Of a stretch of DNA of 64,000 nt, positions 54,345 to 64,000 are shown piece by piece. Within the stretch, counting starts at the first letter, position 1; every line of letters begins with the position of its first letter. The notes beneath the pieces were generated by a model that saw nothing but the letters and a program-made list of their open reading frames with translations, searched no databases and was not told the DNA's origin. This DNA comes from Arion vulgaris (lineage: Eukaryota; Mollusca; Gastropoda; Stylommatophora; Arionidae), in assembly GCA_020796225.1 (NCBI GenBank), contig CM036753.1:70671865-70735864 (forward strand), written 5' to 3'. Position numbers and translations under genes: made by a program.

Positions 54345-54830
54345 AGAGTGGTTGATGTAGAGCAAACGAAGAAAAAGACCTAATTAAAATTTTACATTAT
54401 TTAACTGTAAACGAAATTCTAAAATCCAAGCACTCAGTATTTTGCATATGTGGTAACACAAATTGCATTTTCATCGTGTGCAACATAGGATATGAGAAAG
54501 TTGAACAGCATTTTTCAATAATCAAAGTTGTGATCTTGATCAAATGTATCCAGAATTATTCCTATACCCAGAAAATAGTCTTAAGAATAGACACTACAGT
54601 GGACATGATCGTAAAATTATTATTCCCTTGTTGGTATCAATATTCTTAACAAAATATGGTATGTTCCATAGAAAAACAATAATGTTGAAACTCATGTTAA
54701 AGTTTTAAAATGTAAAAAAACGATGCATATATATTCTATTGGAAACTGTCAGTAACATTACATTTAGATTCCTCCGGTTCAGAAATAATGTTTAAAAATA
54801 CATCACAGTTGAGCCTTATCTATCCATTTG
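54345..54830. other. No gene seen
   Basis: AT-rich, no recognised element. Confidence 0.4.
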
Positions 54831-54834
54831 TGTC

Positions 54835-55345
54835 CCTTTTGACACATAAGGTTTCCACAAGAGATTTCCATTACTGCCACCTTTCTACCAATTGTTTCTC
54901 ATGTCAGGCCACAATCTTTCAACCCATTTTTCCACAGTTCTCCATGTTTCCTTTGGACGACTAGGCCTTCTTTTCTCATCCGCTGTAAATCGGAGAGTGG
55001 TTCTAGCCAATGTCCCCACTGGCATACAACATACATGACCCGCCCGAGTGGTTACCGGGGCCCAAATTTATTTGGGGTGTAAAGAATAGAACCACTGTTA
55101 CCTGCCACGCATGTCGTAAGAGGCGACTAAGGAGGTTTGGCTGAAATCGGATGCACATGTCCTAAACGTGTAGAAGTCTATGCGTTTAGGGGCCTATCAA
55201 ACCAATGTGCAACGTATACACGTTCTTGGCAAAGATCAAACATATCACAAAGAGTGATTAAAATGGTCGTAAAAAACAAACGCAAAGAAGAAGAAGAACA
55301 TCCATGACCAATCCACCTCCATCTTATAGTCGTGTTAAATTATAT
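54835..55345 (-). mobile_element. LINE tail split by a SINE-A
   Basis: The minus strand matches the LINE tail at 56.87-57.09 kb. It is interrupted at 55041-55297; the pieces 54835-55040 and 55310-55345 rejoin (CATACATGACCAATCCACC corresponds to CATACATGTCCAAACCACC in the other copy). Confidence 0.8.
55041..55297 (+). mobile_element. SINE-A inserted in a LINE tail
   Basis: Full length, from CGCCCGAGTGGTTACCGGGG to (GAA)n. Duplications ACATACATGACC (55029-55040) and ACATCCATGACC (55298-55309) differ at one base. A short duplication of the word ATTT lies near 55068. Confidence 0.93.
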
Positions 55346-55674
55346 TCAAGAACTGGGTTTACAGTCTTACCATGTATACACTTTGCAAAATACATCGGTG
55401 TACAGTGAAAACTCATGCTATACACAAGAAGTCAAGACCAGAAAAAATACTGGTCACGATCTTACTTCACTTCCTGTAGTGCTGCTCGGATACATATTCA
55501 CCTGCCTAGCGATGCAAAGTTGGACATGATTTTTACTGGGATAAAATCTACTGGGACCTGTCTCTGGTTTCTTGGAGAAAATCAATACTTTTATCTTCTG
55601 CGTACCTTCAAGGTTGTAAGAGAGTCATAGCAATTTACTCCTCTCAAAGTAGAAAACTGTCCAGCTTGTGGTTA

Positions 55675-56040
55675 TTAGTTATATGAGGACTATCATCATA
55701 GCACTCCAGACATTTCCTTGGGTCTCCGATTCCTGGCTCAACAAATCCAACATGACAGTTCAATGTTGATTAATCAATATTTTTACATGTTTGGTATGTC
55801 GTTCCTTTTGGGCTACACCAATATCGACACCCATCTCTCTCAACCTGGTCAGCGACTTGGATTCAAACCCTGAAACTCTTGTGTTTGGAAAGATGCTCTC
55901 ATTGCATGAGGAATGTCATTTCTGCACCTTGCAGTGCCTTCTGATATCCTAGCCTTGCCAGCCAAACTATCAACTCGTTCATTGCGCCTGACTCTGCCGT
56001 GCCTAGGGATGAAAATGAAGGTGATTTCAGCTGAGAACTA
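55675..56040 (-). mobile_element. RNase H-type LINE fragment, 3' end
   Basis: The minus strand matches 59.40-59.77 kb: RNase H end (text near HARQSQAQ.ERVDSL), then the shared 3' sequence ending in TGATGATAGTCCTCATATAA. Confidence 0.72.
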
Positions 56041-56384
56041 CCCAGTTAGACAATTGATCTGAATAATTTATTTCTTCTTCCTTTGTTGTCTGATGCACTT
56101 CTTTGTCTCAGTATATGTATAATAATCTTCTTGTCCCAATAATTTTATTACTGTAATTTTTCTATTAATTTCAGTTGGCCTGAGTTGGAGATACCTACAG
56201 TGTTGAGTGTACAATAAGTGAGACATTGAAGTTATCAATTCCTCAGAACCACAGAATGAACAAAAAGAAACAGCTTGAATCTCAAGTAAAAATTGATTGT
56301 TCTTGTAACTTGATTCACCTTTTCTCACGTTTAGTCTTGAGTTTATCATGTATAGTGAATGTTATTTGATGTCTTTTTTGTATG

Positions 56385-56640
56385 TTTGTCGCCTGTGTGG
56401 TGCCGGGCCCGCAAGGAAGCAAAGGTAACACTGCACCCTACACGGCATGTTATAAGGGGGATTGATGTAGGACCTAGGAAGTTACCTAGTAAATAAAAAG
56501 CATAGCAGAAATCAGATGTGCTGGCCTACTTGTAAGCGCATAACTGGCACAATGTGCAATCACTATTAGGCTCAGATTACATACAAATCACACAGAGTGG
56601 TTAACAAGTTATCAATATAGTGTTCAAAGAAGAAGAAGTA
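56385..56640 (+). mobile_element. SINE-A2, nearly complete
   Basis: Head CCTGTGTGGTGCCGGGCCCG, central block GGCATGTTATAAGGGGG, and 3' end CAAAGAAGAAGAAG. Same plan as SINE-A, but diverged throughout. Confidence 0.78.
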
Positions 56641-56824
56641 TGTTTGTGGGTGAATTTGACCATGCCGTAGCTAGACAGTTTTGTTTCTTGTAATATTAAA
56701 TGTGATATGTATTGTAGGAGTACATCCATCTCTCTCTAGCCTGTGACGCACTGGCACTTAATGAATTTAATTTTAAAAACAGTTATTTTGTAAGAAAACT
56801 GCAAACACCCTTGCTAATTGGAGA

Positions 56825-57420
56825 CAGTAATGCTCAGGATTCTATCTATATCCTCTTCGTGTCACGATTAACACATACGGCTTCCACAAGAGACTTTCAC
56901 TGTTGCCGTTCTGCTGCCTTTCTACCAACCATCTCCCACGTCAGGCCACACTCCTTCAACTCTCTCTCCACCATTCTCCATGTTTCCTATGGATGTCCAG
57001 GCCTTCTCTTCCCATTTGCTGTCCATCTGAGAGCTGTCCTAGCCAATGCCCCCACTGGCAAACGACATACATGTCCAAACCACCTCCATCTTCGTCTCTT
57101 AATGATGGTCTCCAAGGATGTACAGTCTGTTCTTTTCAAAAGCTCCTCATTTGTCATGGTATTTGGCCAAAACATTTGCAGGATTCTTCATAAACATTTA
57201 GTCTGAAATGTCTCCAACTTCAGTATTATGTGTTGGGTCATTTTCCAGCATTCACTACAGTATAATAGCACTCCCGGTACATTATTTCTATATATTTTAA
57301 GTTTTGTCCTAAGATTAAGTCCTTTTGTTTTCCAAATTTTGTTGAGCATCGCAAAATGCTCAGGATTGCTGGTTGGCAAAGTGATACAGCAGCAACAAAT
57401 GCACACCATTCTTCTCTATT
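56825..57420 (-). mobile_element. LINE tail (C-terminal end of RT)
   Basis: Minus strand: LRTKLKIYRNNVPGVLLYCSE, FQTKCL, then NTMTNEELLKRTDCTSLE, RRRWRWFGHVCRLP and GKRRPGHP, then WRMVERELKECGLTWE-like text. The family also has copies at 10.2, 17.1 and 54.8 kb. Confidence 0.83.
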
Positions 57421-57725
57421 CTTAGCCATCCTCTATATTGTGTTCCAACATTCATTTTTTCTTTTCATGTTGTTTTGGGTTTTCCATGTTTTCTTTTACC
57501 CTCTGGTGCCCATAACAGTGCAGTTTTCGTGACAGAGTTAGTCTCCATGCGTATGACATGTCCGATCCATCTCCAGCATCTCTTTGGATAATGGTGCTAA
57601 CATTCTTATGTTGACACTGTGCAAGCAGTTCTTAGTTCAAAAACTGCAGAGCTGGTAGCTCTATTGTAATAAATATCAAGTTCAAATAATTGACATTTTG
57701 TACATAGGTTTTTGTAGTGAAAAAA
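57421..57725 (-). mobile_element. Possible worn LINE tail
   Basis: Minus strand near 57470-57600 reads DAGDGSDMSYAWRLTLSRK and RVKENMENPKQ, like LINE C-terminal ends. Confidence 0.5.
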
Positions 57726-57729
57726 AAAG

Positions 57730-57815
57730 CCTGTATTGGAGTGGATCTCAGACCATTGTGGCATAATTGGAAAGAAAAAAGCTGACCACTTGAGAGTGGA
57801 TCACTCGAACCGATT
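57730..57815 (+). mobile_element. RNase H fragment of a LINE
   Basis: Plus strand EWISDHCGIIGKKKADHL matches the QWIPSHCGI.GNE.AD.LA region of LINE-A; only this small piece survives. Confidence 0.55.
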
Positions 57816-57819
57816 GAAA

Positions 57820-58255
57820 ATCGTAAACTATGCTAAAAACAAAATTTACAGTGGAGGCACTGTAACTGTGTATCAAGGATACGCCCTTGAAACAGAATAT
57901 ATTGAGTGGCATAATTAATCCATTGTCTAGTTGTATTTACATCCTTTTCTAACTTTGTATTTCATAGATAAACTCACAAAAAGTCATACAAAGTGAGCTG
58001 TTGCAACTGAAGAACACATCGGTAAGTCAATAAAACTGTTAGGAAATAACGAGCTCTAAACTGTCATCAGAGTATGTTATAGTAGGATATAATCTTGACT
58101 AATCAGCAGAAATGTTTGACATGATCTTGCCTGTCCACTGTATTTGACCATTCTTCTAATAGAGCATAAGTTATTAACCATGATCGATGTCCTAGCTTGC
58201 TTGTACAAAAATGTGTCCCTTTAACAACATCTACTCCTGACATGTGAAGATCACC
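57820..58255. other. No gene seen
   Basis: AT-rich, no recognised element. Confidence 0.35.
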
Positions 58256-58261
58256 GCACTC

Positions 58262-59400
58262 TCAGTCTATGAGTCATTGGACAAAGATACTACTGAGGAT
58301 AATGATGAGAAACAGAATAAGACCAGAAATCAGTGATCAACAGTGTGGATTTGTTGAAAGCAAGGGCACTAGCAATGCTATATATATCCTAAGAACACTA
58401 ATAGAAAGATCAATAGAAGTAAAAGCAGATCTATACTTGTGCTTTATAGACTACACCAAGGCGTTCGACAAAGTAAACCATTCAAGAACTTTCCATAATG
58501 TTAGAGAGCTTAATAAACATCGACAACAAAGATCTAAGAGTCATTCAGAACATATATTGGCAACAAACAGCAGCTATAAAAATAGACAAAAAGATAGGAA
58601 CTTTCCATAAGATCAAAAAGGGTGTTAGACAAGGATGCGTATTATCACAAGACCTGTTCTCACTGTATTGTGAAAGCATTTTTAGATCTATAAAAAATAT
58701 TGCTGGAATAGATGTAGGAGGACATACTATAAATAAGCTGATGATACTGTCTTAATAGCAAAAAATTAAATGGAACTCCAGAAATTAGTTGATAAGGTTA
58801 TGACAAAGTAACAACAAAGGACTAAGTTTGAATATTAAAAAGACAGAAGTTATGATCATATAAAAAAGCAGACTTTGCCAAAATGCACCATCACAGTAAA
58901 TGGGGCTGAGTTAAGACAAGTGCAGCAATCTCGGAGTACTGGTAACATAAGATGGCAGATGCCGATCGGAAATAAAGAGCAGAAAAGGGCAAGCGAAAAA
59001 CATCATTCCTGAAAATGAGAAGTATTATCTGCATCAAGTCCTTGTCAGTTGAGGTCAGAATGCAAGTTATTCAGTGCTACATAGAACCAATACTGACATA
59101 CGGATGCGAGTCATGGACAATGAACACACAGATCGAAAAGATCAATGAACCACATCTCTGAGGGCCACAGAGATGTGGTTTTACAGAAGAATGATGAGAA
59201 TCCCATGAACTGCTAAAATGACTCATGTTGAGGTGTTGAACGAGATCAAGACTCAGAGCAAGCTTATCATCAATATAAGAAAGAGGCAGTCATCATTTTT
59301 TCGGGCATGTCATGAGGAGGGGAGGTTTAGAACACATTGTGACAACTGGTAAAATTGAGGGTAGACGAGACAGGAAGGCAGAGAGAGAAAATTTTGGATG
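58262..59400 (+). mobile_element. RTE/CR1-like LINE fragment (RT)
   Basis: Plus strand: SDQQCGFVESKGTSNAIY, LCFIDYTKAFDKVNH, KGVRQGCVLSQDLF, then INKL directly before DDTVL, so the first part of the YADD box is deleted. A thumb region (YIEPILTYGCESWTM, about 59080-59115) and tail (FFGHVMRRGGLEH) follow in broken frames. Dead. Confidence 0.8.
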
Positions 59401-59402
59401 GC

Positions 59403-59890
59403 CTATCAGTTATATGAGGACTATCATCATAGCACTCCGGACACGTCCATAGGCGCTCCCGATCTCCGCCTCAGCAAATCCAGCAGCGTCCAGCGGCCCA
59501 ACACGCCAGTTCGATATTAATTAATCAATCTCCTTGCATACCTAGTATGTCGCTCTTTTCGGACTGCACCAATATTGACACCCATCTCTTTCAATCTGGT
59601 CAACGAGTGGGATTCACAGCCCTGAAACTCCTCTGTTTGGAAAGACTCTCGCAATGCGTGAAGAATGTCATTTTGATCCATGGCTGCTCCCTCTGATATT
59701 GTAGCCAAGTCAGCCAATCTATCCGCTCATTCATTACCCCTAACTCCTGCGTGCCCAGGGACAAAAATGAAGGTGATTTCTATGATCATTGTCTGTACCA
59801 GTACCTCCACCCAGTTACATCTCACCATTCCTGATTCGACTTTACGAATCATGCTCATGGAGTCACTGATGGCCTAACTTCGTGGCATGG
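59403..59890 (-). mobile_element. RNase H-type LINE fragment, best copy of its subfamily
   Basis: Minus strand: VPGHAGVRGNERADRLADLATI (with one worn position), then a 66-codon frame DLATISEGAAMDQNDIL ... GVNIGAVRKERHTRYARRLIN ending in a stop at 59517. The 3' UTR ends at the shared TATCAGTTATATGAGGACTA. Confidence 0.8.
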
Positions 59891-59894
59891 TAGA

Positions 59895-60268
59895 GCGTCA
59901 ACATCTGAGTTGATAGCAAACACCAAAGATAGAGATTTGTGGAGATCCATGATCGCCTATGCCAGCCGGCACAACAACTGATGATGATGACTCCTGACAT
60001 GGATGTTGCCTTCCAGTATTTTCTATAGCAAACAACCATATCTCATATTGTGACAAAGCTAGAAGAATCTGCATTCATATACATTTTTTTCAGTAAATTT
60101 TTATGTTCCCAATGTCTTTAAGAACTTTGTTTTATTTTGTTTAACTCCAGCACACTCACTTCATCTTGCAATAGCACCATATTTCAAAAGCCTTCCTAGT
60201 TCTTATCACCCTTATTTAGTTCATGCTTCTGAGCCATATATAATGCTTGCCAGATATATGCAGGGGTT
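59895..60268. other. No gene seen
   Basis: 59900-60000 may extend the LINE fragment upstream; nothing else recognised. Confidence 0.35.
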
Positions 60269-60286
60269 GTTCAATTACTGCAGTTT

Positions 60287-60808
60287 CGCCTGAGTGGTTA
60301 CCGGGGCCCAAATTTGGGGTGTCAAGAATAGGACCACTGTTACCTGCCACTCAATGTCGTAAGAGGCAACTAAGGAGGTTTTGGCTGAAATCGGATGCAT
60401 GTGTCCACTAGGGAATGCTAACCCGAAACAAATGCTTGCAGAAAACGGATGCACCAGGCCGTAAGGCGCATAACATGGTGCAATGACCCTAACAATGAGG
60501 AATGGGATAATGGATTCTACGGTCACCAATCTGCCTCGGAGATTTAGCCACACAGTAAGAATGTCAGACCTACCATCACAAGGGTGCCCAAAACTTACTG
60601 CGGGAAGAGGTTGGCACAAATGGGAAGCAGAAATCATAGGAATTATATCCTACAGAACTGCCCCCAGTATGCAGTCTTGAGAAGAAAGAGGTGGCCCACT
60701 TACACTAGCGTCCAAGACAAACTGTATAGCGTGGCTGACAATCTGAGGCAGACGGCTGCCTTTATTAGAGAATCTGAAATCTCAATCTAGTGAGAATGCA
60801 GAAGAAGA
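60287..60808 (+). mobile_element. Composite SINE-LINE element, copy 2
   Basis: Begins as SINE-A (CGCCTGAGTGGTTACCGGGG) and follows it for about 120 bases through GAAATCGGATGCATGTGTCC, then switches at ACTAGGGAATGCTAACCCGA to about 400 bases of different sequence. The last part encodes the end of an RNase H-type LINE protein (ILQNCP, LRRKRWPTYTS, LRQTAAFIRESEISI, stop). It ends GCAGAAGAAGA. CAATTACTGCAGTTT at 60272-60286 and 60809-60823 is a perfect 15-bp duplication. Confidence 0.92.
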
Positions 60809-61074
60809 CAATTACTGCAGTTTAATATCATTGTTTTTAGAGGATATAATATGTGCATATATATCTTGTTAATTCATAGAGCTACAGAGTTGTTTGTTCA
60901 TTTCACCTTCGCGATCCCCGTTTGTTCATTTGATAATCTTCATCGCACATGTTCATAATTGTCCAATCTAATCCTAAACATATCTTTCAGTGTGTTTTAG
61001 ACTAACTACTCCTGTTCTGTTCTGGTTGATATATCTACTGGGGTTTCTGGGGTAGTCTTCCTGTACCAGTCGAA

Positions 61075-61331
61075 ATGCCTAGTTTGAGAAGCCGAGATAA
61101 AGAATATCCTTTATCTTCTTCATCTTACCCTTGGAGCTTATGTTTGAGCATTGATGATGTCTCTTTTGTCTATAGAAAGCCCATATGCGATCATAGCATT
61201 GATCGCCAGAACATCTGCTCATTATCCTTCACCCTTCAGCATGGCTGGAACAAAGATAAAGATGTCACTTTATGTATTGGCTGCTCTTTAACATCCATTG
61301 CCCTATTTCTGGCAATTTTACTTTGGAACAT
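61075..61331 (+). CDS. Possible first coding exon of a type II membrane protein
   Basis: An open frame from the ATG at 61075, 85 codons plus two bases, to a consensus donor ACAT|GTAAGT. The N-terminal 60 or so residues are polar with many Ser and Tyr (MPSLRSRDKEYPL...), then VTLCIGCSLTSIALFLAILL forms one membrane segment at about residues 64-84. With a long polar N side and no signal peptide, the likely topology is N-terminus in the cytoplasm. It joins in frame to 61701-61776. I do not recognise the family. Nothing shows that the gene is transcribed; the evidence is frame, splice sites and membrane segment only. Confidence 0.45.
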
Positions 61332-61365
61332 GTAAGTCGGGTTTTATAGTTTTTCAAACATTTCA

Positions 61366-61571
61366 CAAAATTGTGATATGGAGTCGTGCACATCAGACTC
61401 TCCCAGGTATTTCGTCTGAAGAATTATGGGATATACCCAGAAGGTCATCTCTTCTAGTTCAGTCAGATGGGGGAAGAGGTTGGCAGACGGGATTTCTCAC
61501 ATTTGTAGTTGTACAAATAGAGAGAGTTAAAAATATATGTTCTGGGCTCTCCCAAGAAGTTGTCATGTCCT
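61366..61571 (+). repeat. Direct repeat copy 1 (partner at 62538-62741)
   Basis: About 200 bases (TTGTGATATGGAGTCGTGCA ... CCCAAGAAGTTGTCATGT) recur 1.17 kb downstream in the same orientation with only scattered differences. It lies in the putative intron. Confidence 0.85.
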
Positions 61572-61614
61572 GCACTCCCCTTTACAGTCTACCAAATAGA
61601 AGCCGTTTATTATT

Positions 61615-61619
61615 ATATC

Positions 61620-61647
<28 letters not shown>
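61615..61647. repeat. AT microsatellite
   Basis: Alternating TA run. Confidence 0.9.
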
Positions 61648-61652
<5 letters not shown>

Positions 61653-61700
61653 CATGATCTATTTTTTCACAACCATTTATTGTTTCTAATGTTCTTGCAG

Positions 61701-61776
61701 AAAGTTTATCGTAAACAACAGAACAGTGACATATTCTTCCTGTCAACTGTTGACAAAGAAATGCAGACTTCAAAAC
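61701..61776 (+). CDS. Possible second exon of the same membrane protein
   Basis: Strong acceptor TTCTTGCAG|AAAGTT and donor AAAC|GTAAGC bound 76 nt. Using the phase of the preceding exon (two bases carried over) it reads KFIVNNRTVTYSSCQLLTKK and CRLQN, with no stop and a phase-0 end. The text has an N-glycosylation site (NRT) and two cysteines just after the membrane segment, which fits an extracellular stalk. Type II enzymes such as M13 peptidases have a cysteine pair in this position, but this is too short to assign. Another frame (KVYRKQQNSDIFFLSTVDKE) is also open, so the reading is not certain. Confidence 0.45.
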
Positions 61777-61779
61777 GTA

Positions 61780-62045
61780 AGCATATCCATTTATAATGAT
61801 ACATTACTTTGTGTTTTGTATTAGTCACTGGGTATTAATAGTGTCAAAATTTGAACATTTGTGTGGTTTGGCAGCATAATGTTAAAATTACCATGGGCTG
61901 CTGAAAGAATAGCAGTATGATGATGGGTTAACTAATCCATATTTGACTGAAAAAAACAAGAATATGATGGACTAAAATGTTCAAAAGGCAAACTGCTTTG
62001 GAGTTATTTGTGGATACCACTTCACATCTCTCTCTTTATGTCTTT
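61780..62045. other. No gene seen
   Basis: AT-rich putative intron. Confidence 0.4.
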
Positions 62046-62049
62046 TTAA

Positions 62050-62400
62050 CCCCAATTGGGACATAGGCCCTCAACCAACTCATCCTATCTCTAGCAGCTC
62101 CTTCCATCTCTCGATGTACTTCTCAGCTTTCCTCTCTTTCGCTTTTCCTGTGGGTCCCATGCAAGGGCCCTTCTTGTTATATTCCCTTCGGGTTTTCACA
62201 GGGTGAGTCCTATCCAGCTCCTTTTCTACACTGTATTTTGTCTCGTTTTCTCCATAAGCTCCTCATTTGTGACCGTATCATACAATCTCAGTCACTCTAT
62301 TCTGTGGAGATCCCCAATTGATGAATGTTTGCAATTTCTCTGTTGTTTTAGTCGTTCCCTATGTTACCATTCCGCATACCATTTGATTATTGTAATTATA
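62050..62400 (-). mobile_element. LINE fragment (RT end), worn
   Basis: GGGACATAGGCCCTCAACCA, CCTATCTCTAGCAGCTCC and TTCTTGTTATATTCCCT match the inverted LINE at 26.13-26.48 kb with several deletions. Confidence 0.7.
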
Positions 62401-62537
62401 TCATAGTAAAAAGCATGACTAATTGTAATTATAGTATGGTTACACAATAGTTTGTTACACAATTTATATTCTATCTTTTTCTAGTTGGACCATAATGCTA
62501 TGGTTGCTTTTGATTCTTCCAGTTGCTTTTGATCTTC

Positions 62538-62741
62538 CAAAATTGTGATATGGAGTCGTGCACATCAGACTCTCCCAGGCATTTCGTCTGAAGAATTATG
62601 GGATATACCCAGAAGGTCATCTCTTCTAGTTCAGTCAGATGGGGGAAGAGGTTGGCAGGCGGATTCCTCATATTTGTAGTTGTACAAATATGAGAGTTAA
62701 AAATATATGTTCTGGGCTCTCCCAAGAAGTTGTCATGTTCT
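62538..62741 (+). repeat. Direct repeat copy 2
   Basis: Partner of 61366-61571, in the same orientation. A few small deletions and substitutions near 62656-62690. Confidence 0.85.
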
Positions 62742-62744
62742 CAC

Positions 62745-63285
62745 TTTCTTTTACTTGCTAATTTTCTCCTCTGGGTTTTAGTCTGGTTGTATTGATTGGT
62801 GTTAAGAACTAGAACTTTTAAGCTGGTTGCTACTTCGCAAAAAATGACATGTAATATTTAACGTCATGTAGATCTGGGGTTTTTGTTGACATCCCACAGC
62901 ATGTTGTTATGGGTTTATAATCCTGAGGCATTCATTTCAGCACATACCCAGATGATTTCTATATTTGGTTCTCAGCCAACGACAGGCAACAAGGAAGTAT
63001 ATTGTGCGTTCTCTCGGGCTTTCCAAATACATGTTCTGGTTTGAGGATCTCCCAAGGAATGATCACATCCATCTGCTCTCAATTTCTCTTACTGATTCTA
63101 AATCTATTTTGGCATACTTATGTGCACAGCCTGTCATATGTCAGGATTTAGCCTGGACTATAGTTATTCCTCCCAGCGTAGTGTGTAATGCTGCATCCTC
63201 AGCATGTTGTAGAACATAGGAAAAGTGTTTTCTGGAAAAAACTGAAAGTTTCCAGGATGCAATACATAAAGGTCTATGAGAATCT
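62745..63285. other. No supported gene
   Basis: An 84-codon plus-strand frame at 62965-63219 (VLSQRQATRKYIVRSLGLSK ...) has no recognised motif and no convincing splice context. Confidence 0.35.
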
Positions 63286-63286
63286 G

Positions 63287-63660
63287 GTTATTGGTTACTA
63301 AACTGACGTCATTGCACTCCGGGCAGACCCATAGGTGCTCAGTCTCCCTCAACAGATATCAAAGAGTATGCATACTGATGGTTCCGTGGCTCGCTGATTA
63401 AACACACCTCTCACTCTACCTCTCAGGCATCCAGTTGACTTGTACAACGGGTAACTCCAAACTGCCTAAATCGCTTGATCGATTCAACATCGATATTAGT
63501 GTCCTCATCCAACAGACAGTCGCGAAGAGACCGAAGAATAGCCCCCGTATCCATCTTCAACTCCCCAACAATCAATGCCAACCTGTCCGCTCTCACATTA
63601 CCGCAAACACACGCATGCCCCAGACAGTATATCTAAGTAAGCCTCTGGAGGTTTGAAACT
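63287..63660 (-). mobile_element. RNase H-type LINE fragment
   Basis: The minus strand matches 52.17-52.52 kb (ACACCTCTCACTCTACCTCT, GTGTCCTCATCCAACAGACA, AATCAATGCCAACCTGTCCG on the plus strand). Confidence 0.75.
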
Positions 63661-63904
63661 TCTATGAGAGTCTATTATTTTCTAACCCTGGGACTCACAC
63701 ATGAGCAATTTTGTTGACCTCATCATACCCCTAGTTTTACTATATTTCCTTAGAGTGTTTTATTTCTTCACCTTTCCTCCAGCTTTATTAGTTGTAAGAT
63801 TCCCTCCCAATGTATGTTTATTTACTTCTAAAGATCTATAACTTGGTAATGGACAAAATTGGGAATATTTTTAAAATCTGATGTTTTTAGAATATCTGTC
63901 TATA

Positions 63905-64000
63905 TTTGGGGGTCTCTGTGGCAATCTAAAGGTTGTAGGTTCAAATTGGACCGAGTCATGTGTGTAGTTTTTTTCAGTAGATCCCTATGATTGTTGTCGG
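63905..64000 (+). mobile_element. SINE-D copy, cut by the window end
   Basis: GGTTGTAGGTTCAAATTGGA (B-box region) and TCATGTGTGTAGTTTTTTTC, AGATCCCTATGATTGTTG match the minus-strand SINE-D at 6.2-6.4 kb. Confidence 0.7.

Noticed and set aside
61560..61796. Frame with YIYIYIYIY
   Set aside because: It comes from a TA microsatellite. Only the splice-bounded part at 61701-61776 was kept, in a different frame.
1..64000. Prokaryotic defence system, CRISPR array, operon or phage
   Set aside because: No regularly spaced identical repeats and no ribosome-binding sites or operons. Spliced exons and animal transposons show this is eukaryotic DNA.

Overview
This is animal nuclear DNA from an organism with large introns and dense transposons. 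It shows spliced exons with consensus splice sites, several tRNA-headed SINE families, RNase H-type LINEs, RTE/CR1-like LINEs, a Penelope-like element, mariners and hAT MITEs. The LINE proteins read like those I know from molluscs and other lophotrochozoans, so an invertebrate, perhaps a mollusc, is my guess. The species cannot be fixed from the sequence. There is nothing bacterial: no operons, CRISPR arrays or rRNA.

Host genes. (1) A complete three-exon MRPL43 gene (mitochondrial ribosomal protein mL43, 184 codons) lies on the minus strand at 46315-51511. All splice phases join cleanly. Intron 2 is filled with a LINE remnant, a SINE, a hAT MITE and a palindromic mariner. (2) Three exons of a CCDC125-like coiled-coil gene lie on the minus strand at 15827-16339, 10537-10605 and 1780-1866. 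At least one exon is still missing between the first two, and the 3' end runs off the window. (3) A tentative two-exon start of a type II membrane protein lies on the plus strand at 61075-61331 and 61701-61776.

Mobile layer. 0-16 kb: SINEs, a hAT MITE, an internally deleted mariner and LINE tails in the introns of the CCDC125-like gene. 18.2-24.3 kb: one nearly full-length RNase H-type LINE ('LINE-A') with its own target-site duplication, carrying two younger nested insertions. 25-39 kb: truncated minus-strand LINEs, SINEs and a composite SINE-LINE. 39.86-44.03 kb: a hAT-like frame with an 8-bp target duplication, inside which a palindromic Penelope-like element sits between perfect 12-bp duplications. 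44-46 kb: LINE endonuclease and RNase H remnants. 46-52 kb: MRPL43. 52-64 kb: more LINE and SINE copies, including a second copy of the composite SINE-LINE.

How the parts relate. The main SINE ('SINE-A') ends in the same bases and GAA tail as LINE-A, so LINE-A-type machinery probably mobilises it. A 521/522-bp version joins the SINE-A head to the 3' coding end of a LINE-A relative. It occurs twice with the same internal junction and different perfect target duplications, so it moved as one unit. Two unrelated elements here (Penelope and mariner) are both two-3'-end palindromes flanked by target duplications. These composite and fold-back elements are the most unusual content of the window.

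Names used below: SINE-A, A2, B, C, D and E and LINE-A are labels of convenience for this window. 'RTE-like' means a LINE whose reverse transcriptase ends with a WxGHxxR ... RGRPxxTW type tail; the clade was not tested by phylogeny.
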